In this document: positions 27,011-37,849 of the stretch, piece after piece
How positions within the stretch are numbered: position 1 is the first letter of the stretch
Layout of the letters: each line of letters opens with the position of its first letter
Origin: Deinococcus aquaticus
Lineage (GTDB): Bacteria; Deinococcota; Deinococci; Deinococcales; Deinococcaceae
Direction: 5' to 3'
Assembly (NCBI RefSeq): GCF_028622095.1
Contig: NZ_CP115165.1
Location: 844,001-908,000 of the forward strand
Length of the DNA stretch: 64,000 bases
Program-made: the position numbers and the translations under genes
Notes under the pieces: generated by a model
Seen by the model: the letters and a program-made list of their open reading frames with translations, nothing else
Databases searched by the model: none
Told to the model about the DNA's origin: nothing

Positions 27011-28087
27011 ATGAGTGTCCTGAACAGCGTACTGACCGCCATCGTCAAGGAAGGAGCCAGCGACATCCACCTGCGCACCGGCAGCGCCCCCGCCGGCCGC
27101 GTCAACGGCGTGATCAGACGCTACGGCGACACCCGACTCGCCCCCGAACACGTCGAAGCCTTCACCCGCGAAATGATGAGCCCCGCCATGTGGGACGCCT
27201 TCACCGAGAAACGCGAAGCCGACTTCGCGTACGGCATCCCCAACCTCGCCCGTTTCCGCGTCAACGCCTACTACCAGCGCGGCACCATCGGCCTGATCAT
27301 GCGCGTCATCGAAGACAAGGCCATCCCCACCTTCCAGCAACTCGGGCTGCCCATCGAAACCTTCGAAGCGCTCGCCCAGCACGAACGCGGCCTCGTCCTC
27401 GTCACCGGCCCCACCGGCAGCGGCAAAACCACCACCCTCGCCAGCCTCCTCAACCACATCAACGCCACCCAACCCGTCAACATCGTCACCCTCGAAGACC
27501 CCATCGAAGTCCTGCACCGCGACCAGATGGCCATGATCAGCCAGCGCGAACTCGGCATGGACACCATGAGCTTCGCCAACGGCCTGCGCGCCAGCATGCG
27601 CCAGGACCCCGACGTCATCCTCATCGGCGAAATGCGCGACAAGGAAACCGTCGAGGCCGCCCTGTCCGCCGCGCAGACCGGCCACCTCGTCTTCAGCACC
27701 CTGCACACCCAGGACGCCATCCGCACCGTCAACCGCATCATCGACTTCTTCGCCCCCCACGAACGCGACCAGATCCGCCAGGGCCTCTCAGAAAGCATCG
27801 TCGGCATCGTCAGCCAGCGCCTGCTGCCCAAAGCCACCGGCGGCCGCGTCCTCGGCCTCGAAATCCTGCTCGGCACCCCCACCGTCCGCGAATGCATCAA
27901 GGACCCCGAACGCACCGAAGAAATCAAACAGGCCCTCCAGGAAGGCGGCTCACGCGGCATGCACACCTTCGACCAGCACCTCGCCGGCCTCGTCGCCAGC
28001 GGCCTCATGACCGAAGAAGACGCCATGGCCAGCGCCACCAGCCCCCACGAACTCAAGATCATGATGATGCGCGCCCAGTACGCCTGA
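27011..28087 (+). CDS. pilT: twitching-motility ATPase PilT
   Basis: 358 residues, normal for PilT, the hexameric ATPase that retracts type IV pili at the inner membrane. Seen: KEGASDIHLRTGSAP (N-terminal PAS-like domain), Walker A GPTGSGKTT at about residue 133, the Asp box VNIVTLEDPIEVLH, Walker B MRQDPDVILIGEMRD, the His box TGHLVFSTLHTQDA, and the PilT-type AIRTVNRIIDFF. TACCCT at 26996-27001 lies 9 nt before the ATG. No other pilus genes are adjacent, which is common for pilT. Codon use is strongly C-ending. A terminator inside a repeat follows at 28143-28167. Confidence 0.95.
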   Translation: MSVLNSVLTAIVKEGASDIHLRTGSAPAGRVNGVIRRYGDTRLAPEHVEAFTREMMSPAMWDAFTEKREADFAYGIPNLARFRVNAYYQRGTIGLIMRVIEDKAIPTFQQLGLPIETFEALAQHERGLVLVTGPTGSGKTTTLASLLNHINATQPVNIVTLEDPIEVLHRDQMAMISQRELGMDTMSFANGLRASMRQDPDVILIGEMRDKETVEAALSAAQTGHLVFSTLHTQDAIRTVNRIIDFFAPHERDQIRQGLSESIVGIVSQRLLPKATGGRVLGLEILLGTPTVRECIKDPERTEEIKQALQEGGSRGMHTFDQHLAGLVASGLMTEEDAMASATSPHELKIMMMRAQYA

Positions 28088-28100
28088 GCGGGGGGCAACC

Positions 28101-28167
28101 CCTCTGCTCCGCAGAGAAACCCCTCAGTCAGCTACGCTGACAGCTCCCCTCAAGGGGAGCCTTTTTT
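28101..28167 (+). repeat. hairpin-rich repeat, family A copy 2, forming the pilT terminator
   Basis: Contains CTCTGC/GCAGAG (28102-28107, 28111-28116), the shared core CCCTCAGTCAGCTACGCTGA, and GCTCCCCT/AGGGGAGC (28143-28150, 28153-28160) followed by C and six T. The last hairpin is a good intrinsic terminator for pilT. The T-run overlaps the end of the convergent DUF559 gene. Confidence 0.75.
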
Positions 28168-28516
28168 ATTGCTGGAGTGCCAACTCGATCAGGGCCGCCA
28201 CGCCCGGCAGGTTCCGCATGACCTCCGCATTCTGGAAGCGCACCACCCGAATCCCCGCCCCACCCAGCACCCGCGACCGCTCGGAATCGTACGCCTGGGC
28301 CTCCGCCTCGTCATGACTGCGACCATCCAGCTCAATGCACAACCGGGCAGACGGCGCGTAGAAATCTAGGATGTAACCCAGCACCGGCACCTGCCGGCGG
28401 AACTTCACAGGATGGGTACGCAGCAGATCGAACCACAACCGGCGCTCGGCAGGCGTCAGAGCGTTCCGCAACTCCCGCGCACGCAGAGCCAGATTCTTCG
28501 AGTACATATCCCGCAC
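28166..28516 (-). CDS. DUF559 (very-short-patch-repair-like) nuclease-fold protein
   Basis: 116 residues from GTG 28516, with TATGCT 6 nt upstream. DUF559 pattern: NALTPAERRLWFDLLR, VKFRRQVPVLGYILDFYAPSARLCIELDGRSHD, and RSRVLGGAGIRVVRFQN. The D(F)Y...ELDG core corresponds to the PD-(D/E)XK nuclease core of Vsr-like endonucleases. Such small proteins are widespread, frequently mobile or repeat-associated, and their function is not established. It is bracketed on both sides by copies of the family A repeat. Confidence 0.85.
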   Translation of the reverse strand: MRDMYSKNLALRARELRNALTPAERRLWFDLLRTHPVKFRRQVPVLGYILDFYAPSARLCIELDGRSHDEAEAQAYDSERSRVLGGAGIRVVRFQNAEVMRNLPGVAALIELALQQ

Positions 28517-28522
28517 GCCCAG

Positions 28523-28528
28523 AGCATA
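28523..28528 (-). promoter_or_regulatory. leaderless -10 of the DUF559 gene
   Basis: TATGCT, 6-nt gap, GTG at 28516. Confidence 0.5.
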
Positions 28529-28540
28529 AGCGGAAGAACC

Positions 28541-28606
28541 GCCCCTCTGCTTCGCAGCTGTGCCAGCCAGTCAGCTTCGCTGACAGCTCCCCTCAAAAGG
28601 GAGCCT
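28541..28606 (+). repeat. hairpin-rich repeat, family A copy 3
   Basis: CCCCTCTGCTTCGCAG, then CAGTCAGCTTCGCTGACAG, then CTCCCCTCAAAAGGGAG. Nearly identical in order to copy 2, on the other side of the DUF559 gene. Confidence 0.7.
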
Positions 28607-28640
28607 TAAAAGCACAAAAACGTCGCCTGTGACGCCCTTC

Positions 28641-28686
28641 AAAGCCTCCCTTTTAAGGGGAGGTGCCCCGAAGGGGCGGAGGGGTC
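28641..28686 (-). repeat. related inverted copy of the repeat, possible terminator
   Basis: Read on the minus strand: GACCCCTCCGCCCCTTCGGG, then CACCTCCCCTTAAAAGGGAG. The two hairpins lie just after the stop of the minus-strand gene at 28708 and could terminate it. Confidence 0.55.
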
Positions 28687-28707
28687 GCCCATAACGTTCA
28701 GTTGGGT

Positions 28708-29169
28708 TCAGGCGAGGGCTGCCCAGTCCTGGAGCAGGCGTTCGAAGCAGATGAAGTCCTGGTCCTCGTCGAAGGTTTCGACGTACTGGCTTTGCCAGGC
28801 GTCGAATTCCTGTCGGCGTTCGGCTGGGAACGCGTCCGCACGGGTGACGGGGTAGAAGTTCGAGAAGTGGCGGGCGTAGCTCATGGCGCGGGGGCGGATA
28901 AGGGGGAGGGTTCGCCGTGCGAATTCAGGCAGGGTGGCTGGCCAGGATGCGGTGGCCGTGAGGTTCGCCAGTGGGATCCCGGTGTCGGCCATGATCTTCA
29001 CGTGCAGGCTGATGTCCAGCAGGTCGTCGGGCAGGTCGGTCAGCCTGAGAATCCACGCGTCAGCCCAAGCGCGGACGGGTTGCGCTGGGTCTGCGGCCAC
29101 GCCGTGCAGATCAAGCAGGATCTGCCACTGCCAGATCAGTGCCTCCTGGGCAAGGTCGGGGGGAATCAT
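28708..29169 (-). CDS. hypothetical protein, paralogue of the next gene upstream
   Basis: 153 residues, not recognised. It shares with the neighbouring 29212-29703 product the block WADAWILRLTDLPDDLLDISL (20 or fewer residues identical in pattern to WADGWILRLDTHPELLLDVSL), so the two are tandem paralogues. The rest is helical and acidic, with aromatic-rich segments (EALIWQWQILLDLHG, ARHFSNFYPVTRADAFPAERRQEFDAWQSQY). No signal peptide or membrane helix. It is the third gene of a run behind dnaE. An immunity-like or adaptor protein is possible but unsupported. Confidence 0.6.
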   Translation of the reverse strand: MIPPDLAQEALIWQWQILLDLHGVAADPAQPVRAWADAWILRLTDLPDDLLDISLHVKIMADTGIPLANLTATASWPATLPEFARRTLPLIRPRAMSYARHFSNFYPVTRADAFPAERRQEFDAWQSQYVETFDEDQDFICFERLLQDWAALA

Positions 29170-29211
29170 TCCGGCTCGCCTCCGCGGCTCTCAAAAGGCA
29201 GAGTGTGCTCG

Positions 29212-29699
29212 TCAGGACTCATACGGATTCCGGATCAGTTCCAGGTAGACCTCAACCTCCTGAGCAAGCATATGTTCGGCAGCTTTCCGAGCCTCGTCAG
29301 GGAGCCAGTCCGCAATCGCTTCCTCAAGGTAATGATCCAGGCGGTGGATGTGGGTCCATTCTTCGGCATCCGAGGGGAGGGCCTGACCGGCTCTCCACGC
29401 CCCACTGACCACCTCACCGCTGCTGATCTCGCCAGCGATCCATTTTTCCCGCCAGATGGCCTTGAGGTAAGGGACGAGTGTCGTCCTGCGGCTCTCGTCC
29501 GCCATCCCTTTGAGGGCTGTTGCTCCGTCTTTCGGCCGGGTGACGCTCAGGCTCACATCCAGAAGAAGTTCAGGGTGGGTGTCCAGTCGCAGAATCCAGC
29601 CGTCGGCCCAGGCCATGATCTGCGCCCAGTCCATCAGGCCGAGATCAAAGGCGGCCCAACGCTCTGCGGCTTCATCGGCCAGAACGGCAGGGATCTCGT

Positions 29700-29703
<4 letters not shown>
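29212..29703 (-). CDS. hypothetical protein downstream of dnaE
   Basis: 163 residues, not recognised. The ATG at 29703 overlaps the dnaE TGA (ATGA), so it is translated with the polymerase. It contains WADGWILRLDTHPELLLDVSL, shared with the following gene, and a C-terminal acidic helical half ending VYLELIRNPYES. Gene duplication after dnaE, followed by divergence, is the simplest reading. The coupling raises the possibility of a link to replication, but co-location alone is weak evidence. Confidence 0.6.
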
Positions 29704-33692
<3,989 letters not shown>

Positions 33693-33698
33693 GAAGCG

Positions 33699-33704
33699 AG
33701 TCTA
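33699..33704 (-). promoter_or_regulatory. leaderless -10 of dnaE
   Basis: TAGACT, 6-nt gap, ATG at 33692. It lies just after or inside the end of the upstream gene (stop at 33702). Confidence 0.45.
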
Positions 33705-34130
33705 GGGCGGGGCGGGGCGGCCTGTCAGTGACGGCCGGACTTGACGGCCCCCGGCCGCAGCTTCCCCCGGATCACCCACCGGCGTGGCCAACGTGACCTG
33801 CCGCAGCCGCACCTCGAACGCCACGTAGAATCCGGCAGCGGTCAGCAGCAGTCCGCCCGCCACCCACAGCGCCACGCGCCGCCAGCGGGCCACAGGCAGG
33901 TGAGGCCACTGGCCGCGCAGCACGAAATGCGCGCTCCACAGGGCGGCCAGTAGAATCACGCACAGGCAGAACAGGGCGCCCCCCAGTTCGCCCAGCACCC
34001 GCTCCTGCGGAGTGATGAAACTGGCGCTCATGCCCGCCGAGACGAACGTGCCCAGCGCATACACGCTGAGCAGACCCAGGACGCAGGTCAGCAGGAAGGT
34101 CGGCCCGCAGCCGGACGGTCGGTCGTTCAT
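33702..34130 (-). CDS. hypothetical membrane protein
   Basis: 142 residues from ATG 34130, supported by TACGCT 7 nt upstream. Three hydrophobic segments: TFLLTCVLGLLSVYALGTFV, ALFCLCVILLAALWSAHFVL and VALWVAGGLLLTAAGFYVAF, with a short loop MSASFITPQERVLGELGG. The C-terminal ~35 residues are polar and Pro/Gly-rich. No family recognised. It ends 9 nt before dnaE starts, and the dnaE -10 overlaps its stop codon, so co-transcription with dnaE is not assured. Confidence 0.65.
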   Translation of the reverse strand: MNDRPSGCGPTFLLTCVLGLLSVYALGTFVSAGMSASFITPQERVLGELGGALFCLCVILLAALWSAHFVLRGQWPHLPVARWRRVALWVAGGLLLTAAGFYVAFEVRLRQVTLATPVGDPGEAAAGGRQVRPSLTGRPAPP

Positions 34131-34137
34131 GCCCGGA

Positions 34138-34143
34138 AGCGTA
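34138..34143 (-). promoter_or_regulatory. leaderless -10 of the membrane protein gene
   Basis: TACGCT, 7-nt gap, ATG at 34130. Confidence 0.45.
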
Positions 34144-34242
34144 ATGGGACGGGAGGGACAGAGGCAGCGCAGACCTGCTTGACACACCCGCCCAGGGGCC
34201 GGCGGTAAGAATCCTGACAGGTCCGGTCGGTCACCCTGAGGT

Positions 34243-34839
34243 ATGAAGCCGGGTCTGGCCGAACTGAGGTGGGCGTACCTGCTGTTCGCGCTGCTGGCCC
34301 TGGAGACGCTCCTGGTGGCGTGGCTGGCGCCGCAGCCGGCGGCGCTGGTGCTGGTGCTGCCGCTGCTGGCCGTGCAGGGCGTGGCCGTGTGGCTGGCCCC
34401 CCGGATCGTGACCCTGGTGCGCGGGCACCGGCTGCTGAAAGAGTCGTTCGAGCAGGAACTGGATTTTGCGCGGCAGGTCATGGAGAGCGTGGATCACGGC
34501 CTGACCGTGCTGGACGGCGACGGGCGTTTCACGTACGTGAACCGGGCGTACGCGCAGATGCTGGGGCTGCCCGCCAGCGCGCTGGTGGGGCGCACGCCAT
34601 TCGAGTTCACGGTCCCTGACGATCACACGCAGTTACAGGAGGGCCGCCGGGCGCGGGAGGCCGGGCAGGCCAGCTCGTACCGGACGCGGCTGAAACGCAC
34701 GGACGGCACGACCCTGGATGTGATCGTGACCGGCACGCCCCAGTGGCACAAGGGGCGCATCGTGGGGAATTTTGCGGTGATCGCGCCGCTGCGGGAACTG
34801 ATGGACGACCTGTGCTGCGAGGAACGTCGGCAGGCGTGA
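34243..34839 (+). CDS. membrane PAS-domain protein without output domain
   Basis: 198 residues. Two N-terminal hydrophobic helices (YLLFALLALETLLVAWLA and AALVLVLPLLAVQGVAVWLA) anchor a PAS domain: ARQVMESVDHGLTVLDGDGRFTYVNRAYAQMLGLPASALVG..., with the PAC-type KRTDGTTLDVIVTGTPQWHKGRIVGNFAVI ending. After the PAS there are only about 15 residues (MDDLCCEERRQA), so no kinase, GGDEF or other output domain exists. It could signal by dimerising with a partner, or be a truncated sensor. No partner gene is next to it. Confidence 0.8.
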   Translation: MKPGLAELRWAYLLFALLALETLLVAWLAPQPAALVLVLPLLAVQGVAVWLAPRIVTLVRGHRLLKESFEQELDFARQVMESVDHGLTVLDGDGRFTYVNRAYAQMLGLPASALVGRTPFEFTVPDDHTQLQEGRRAREAGQASSYRTRLKRTDGTTLDVIVTGTPQWHKGRIVGNFAVIAPLRELMDDLCCEERRQA

Positions 34840-34900
34840 GCGGAAGCCCGGCCGACTCAGGGGCGGGCGCATCCGCAGTTGCGCCTACCGGCCCCGATGG

Positions 34901-35701
34901 TCAGTCGCGTTCCAGCCGGGCGACCATCATCTGATCCACGTGGGCGCTCAGTTGTCCGGCAGCGTCGAATTCCGCGCCGATGGCGGCCTGCTGCGGCGGG
35001 GTCAGGGCCGCGACCATCTCGCGCAGCGCCTGCACGGTGCCCTGCGTGCTGCCGCTCTGCGCGGTCCACCACGCGAACTCCAGGCGGTAGGGGACCAGCG
35101 TCTCGCCTGCCCAGCGCAGGCCCGCCTCCCGCGCCAGGGCCTGCCATGCGGGCACGGTGCGCTGCGCGTGGTGGCTGGGGTCGCGCCGCCGCTGGTAGGC
35201 GTCGATCCAGGCTTGCAGGTCGGGCGCAGGGCTGATCTGGTCGGCGATGACCAGCCGCCCGCCGGGTTTCAGGACGCGCCGCGCCTCGGCCAGAAAGCGC
35301 GGCAGGTCCCGGAAGTGATGCGGCGCGTGGCGGGACGTGACCAGCGTGAACGACCCGTCCGGGAAGGGAATGGCCTCGGCGCTGCCCACGACGAACGTGG
35401 CGTTGGGCACGCCCTCCTGCGCGGCGCGGTCCCGCGCGTGGGCCAGCATGCCCCCGGCCACGTCCAGGCCCGTGACCTGCGCGACGTGCGGTGCCAGGGC
35501 CAGGGCGGTGTTCCCGGTCCCGGTCGCCACGTCCAGCGCCACGTCGGCTGCGTGCGGGTCGGCGGCGGCCAGCAGGGCGGGCAGGCTGGGCCCGTGGCGG
35601 TGAACCTCGCTGGCGGCGTACTTCGCGGCGTGCCGGTTGAACTGCGCCGCGCTGCTGGTGTCAGGGGTGGCGTGGTCTGCGCGGGCGGGGTGGTCGCTCA
35701 T
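34901..35701 (-). CDS. class I SAM-dependent methyltransferase (Methyltransf_11)
   Basis: 266 residues. Motif I VALDVATGTGNTALALAPHV, post-I TGLDVAGGMLAHARDRA, motif II SAEAIPFPDGSFTLVTSRHAPHHF, motif III ARRVLKPGGRLVIADQISP, the order typical of UbiE/Methyltransf_11 enzymes that methylate small molecules. Substrate unknown. It is divergent from a LysR-type regulator with only 71 nt between starts, the classic arrangement of an LTTR and its target. Confidence 0.9.
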   Translation of the reverse strand: MSDHPARADHATPDTSSAAQFNRHAAKYAASEVHRHGPSLPALLAAADPHAADVALDVATGTGNTALALAPHVAQVTGLDVAGGMLAHARDRAAQEGVPNATFVVGSAEAIPFPDGSFTLVTSRHAPHHFRDLPRFLAEARRVLKPGGRLVIADQISPAPDLQAWIDAYQRRRDPSHHAQRTVPAWQALAREAGLRWAGETLVPYRLEFAWWTAQSGSTQGTVQALREMVAALTPPQQAAIGAEFDAAGQLSAHVDQMMVARLERD

Positions 35702-35772
35702 GCCCTGATGGTGCGCCTGCGCCGGGCATCACTGCAAATCACAGGCCCTGGCATGGGGTATAAGAAAACCTG

Positions 35773-36696
35773 ATGGCGTCTCTTGATCCGTTCCGTGTGT
35801 TCGTGGCGGTGTACCGTGCCGGCAGCCTGAGCCGCGCCGCCCGTGACCGCCACCTGACCCAGCCCGCCGTGAGTGCGCAACTGGCGGCGCTGGAGGCCCG
35901 CATGGGCGAGCCTCTATTTCTGCGCACCCCGCGCGGCGTGACTCCAACCGAGCGCGGCAAACTGCTGTACGCACAGGTGGCGCAGAGCGTGGATCACCTC
36001 CAGGCGGCCAGCGCTGCCCTGCGCGGCAGCCCGGCCCCGCCTGGCCCACTGCGGCTGGGCCTGACACCCGAGGTCCTGCACGGCTTCGCGCTGCCCCGGC
36101 TGGCCGGACTGCCGGGCGCGCTGCACGTCACGTTCGGCGAGGACCGCGCGCTGCTGGCCGCGCTGGGCAGCGGCACGCTGGACGCCGCGCTGGTCACGAC
36201 CGAACCCGAGGGCCGCCAGTTGACGGCGCAGGTCGTGACCGAGATGCCGTTCGCGCTGATCGGCCCGCCCGACTGGGACGCCGCGCCCACCCTGCCCGCC
36301 ACGCTGGGCGCGTGGCTGAACGCGCGGCCGTGGGTGAGTTACAGCGTGGAACTGCCGGTCACGCGGCGGTTCTTCACGGGCACGCTGGGGCAGCGGTTCG
36401 CGGCGCGGCAGGCGCTGATCGCGCCGGACCTGCGGGCCGTGGTGCGGGCCGTCACACTGGGCATGGGGGCCAGTCTGGTTCCCCTGTTCGCCGCGCAGGA
36501 GGCGCTGGACGCCGGGCAGGTCCGCGAACTCTGGCCCGCCCGGTCGCGCATCCCGGCGGCCCGCTGGTGGCTGGCGCAGCGCGCGGCCGACGAGGCGCGG
36601 CCCGACCTGCACGCCCTGCGAGGAGCGTTGCAGACCGGGCCGCTGCCGGACGTCATACGGGTGCCGTCTGTTCCCACCCGCATCCGCCCGGATTGA
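35773..36696 (+). CDS. LysR-family transcriptional regulator
   Basis: 307 residues. The N-terminal winged helix is FVAVYRAGSLSRAARDRHLTQPAVSAQLAALEARMGEPLF (shown in two parts of known LTTR pattern), followed by the linker helix and a periplasmic-binding-protein-like effector domain starting LRLGLTPEVLHGFALP and including GMGASLVPLFAA. LTTRs usually activate a divergent gene in response to a small ligand; the methyltransferase gene is the natural target. TATAAG lies 8 nt before the ATG in the shared 71-nt region. The ligand cannot be read. Confidence 0.9.
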   Translation: MASLDPFRVFVAVYRAGSLSRAARDRHLTQPAVSAQLAALEARMGEPLFLRTPRGVTPTERGKLLYAQVAQSVDHLQAASAALRGSPAPPGPLRLGLTPEVLHGFALPRLAGLPGALHVTFGEDRALLAALGSGTLDAALVTTEPEGRQLTAQVVTEMPFALIGPPDWDAAPTLPATLGAWLNARPWVSYSVELPVTRRFFTGTLGQRFAARQALIAPDLRAVVRAVTLGMGASLVPLFAAQEALDAGQVRELWPARSRIPAARWWLAQRAADEARPDLHALRGALQTGPLPDVIRVPSVPTRIRPD

Positions 36697-36728
36697 ACAG
36701 GTTGACACCCATTCAACCGGGTTCCGGG

Positions 36729-37331
36729 TCAGTTCAGAGTCTTGAGGTACGCGTGGATGTTGGCCACGTCCGCGTCGCTGATCTGGCCTTCGCTGAAGCG
36801 GGGCATCGCGGCGCTCAGTTCACGCTGCGGGGTTTTACCCTCGCGCAGGGAGGTCAGGAACTGCGCGTCCGTCCAGGCTTTCGGGCCGTCGGCGGTCACG
36901 AGGCTCGGGCCGATCTGACCCTGTGCGTTCGCGCCGTGGCACCCGGCGCAGTTGCCCGCGAAGACCGTCTGCCCGGCGGTGGGATCGCCAGCGGCGGCCT
37001 CCCCGGCAGGCGCGGCGTCGGTGGTCGCAGCGGCGGCAGGTGTAGCGTCGGGGGCAGCAGTATCGGTGGCGGGCGCAGGGGTCGTGGTGGCCCCCGTGGT
37101 CGTCGAATTGGTCGTCGTTGACTCTGCGGTCGTTGACTCTGTGGTCATTGACTGGGTGGCCGTTTCGGGCATGGTCGTTGCGGTCGTCCCGGTCTTCGTG
37201 GTTTCGGCCTGGGGGGCTTTCATGAGCTGCGGGGTGGCGATCAGCAGGGTCACGCCCAGTACCAGTCCGGCCGTAACGCCCAGGGCCCAGGACATCACGT
37301 CACCCGCTTCACGCTGCGTTCGTCTGTTCAT
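36729..37331 (-). CDS. membrane-anchored c-type cytochrome with Thr/Ala-rich linker
   Basis: 200 residues. An N-terminal signal anchor (residues 13-33, MSWALGVTAGLVLGVTLLIA) is followed by a low-complexity Thr/Ala/Pro linker (about 40-115) and one class I cytochrome c domain with CAGCH at 128-132 and a distal Met in LSAAMPRFSEGQISD. It would face the periplasm and shuttle electrons. The linker is repetitive at DNA level (GTCGTTGACTCTG-type units) and may vary in length. TATGCT lies 6 nt before the ATG. No oxidase genes are adjacent. Confidence 0.88.
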   Translation of the reverse strand: MNRRTQREAGDVMSWALGVTAGLVLGVTLLIATPQLMKAPQAETTKTGTTATTMPETATQSMTTESTTAESTTTNSTTTGATTTPAPATDTAAPDATPAAAATTDAAPAGEAAAGDPTAGQTVFAGNCAGCHGANAQGQIGPSLVTADGPKAWTDAQFLTSLREGKTPQRELSAAMPRFSEGQISDADVANIHAYLKTLN

Positions 37332-37337
37332 GCCCCG

Positions 37338-37343
37338 AGCATA
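37338..37343 (-). promoter_or_regulatory. leaderless -10 of the cytochrome c gene
   Basis: TATGCT, 6-nt gap, ATG at 37331. Confidence 0.5.
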
Positions 37344-37426
37344 CGACTGGCCTGCCGGGACATGTGGGAGGGCCGCCGGGGGAGTTTCTTCATGCCCCTG
37401 CCCGCCGCCTCCCGGGGCGCGCGGCG

Positions 37427-37813
37427 TTACAGCAGCGGGGTGGGGGGCGCGCCGCGTTCCTCTTCCGGCCACCACTGCCTCGCGGCGAGGTCGCAGCGGC
37501 CCGTGCCGTCCAGCACGACGCCCTCGGCGCGCAGCAGGCCCTCCTGCATGTCCCCGAAGCCGACCTTGTGGGTGCTGACGCGGCCCTGCGCGTTGATCAC
37601 GCGGTGCCACGGCAACCCGTCGCCGGACGTGCTCACGCCGCCCACAAGCGAGTTCATCACGAAGCCCACCTGCCGGGCCGCACCGGGATTCCCGGCCAGC
37701 AGCGCCAGTTGCCCGTACGTCATGACGTGGCCCTCGGGAATGCGGGCCACCAGGGCCAGCACCCGTTCACGGAACGCGGGGGCCACCGGCGCAGACTGGG
37801 CAGGGTCGCTCAT
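37427..37813 (-). CDS. alkyltransferase-like (ATL) protein, MGMT family
   Basis: 128 residues from ATG 37813; a GTG at 37828 is an alternative. MGMT-fold DNA-binding domain: FRERVLALVARIPEGHVMTYGQLALLAGNPGAARQVGFVMN. The active-site motif, PCHR in true O6-alkylguanine transferases, is PWHR here (LPWHRVINAQGRVS), the hallmark of ATL proteins that bind O6-alkylguanine without repairing it and hand the lesion to nucleotide excision repair. The arginine finger region (GNPGAARQVG) is retained. Length matches ATLs. It stands alone on the minus strand between cytochrome c and amidase genes. Confidence 0.9.
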   Translation of the reverse strand: MSDPAQSAPVAPAFRERVLALVARIPEGHVMTYGQLALLAGNPGAARQVGFVMNSLVGGVSTSGDGLPWHRVINAQGRVSTHKVGFGDMQEGLLRAEGVVLDGTGRCDLAARQWWPEEERGAPPTPLL

Positions 37814-37849
37814 GCCGTCATTGTGCACGACTGGACGGCCCGGGCCGCG

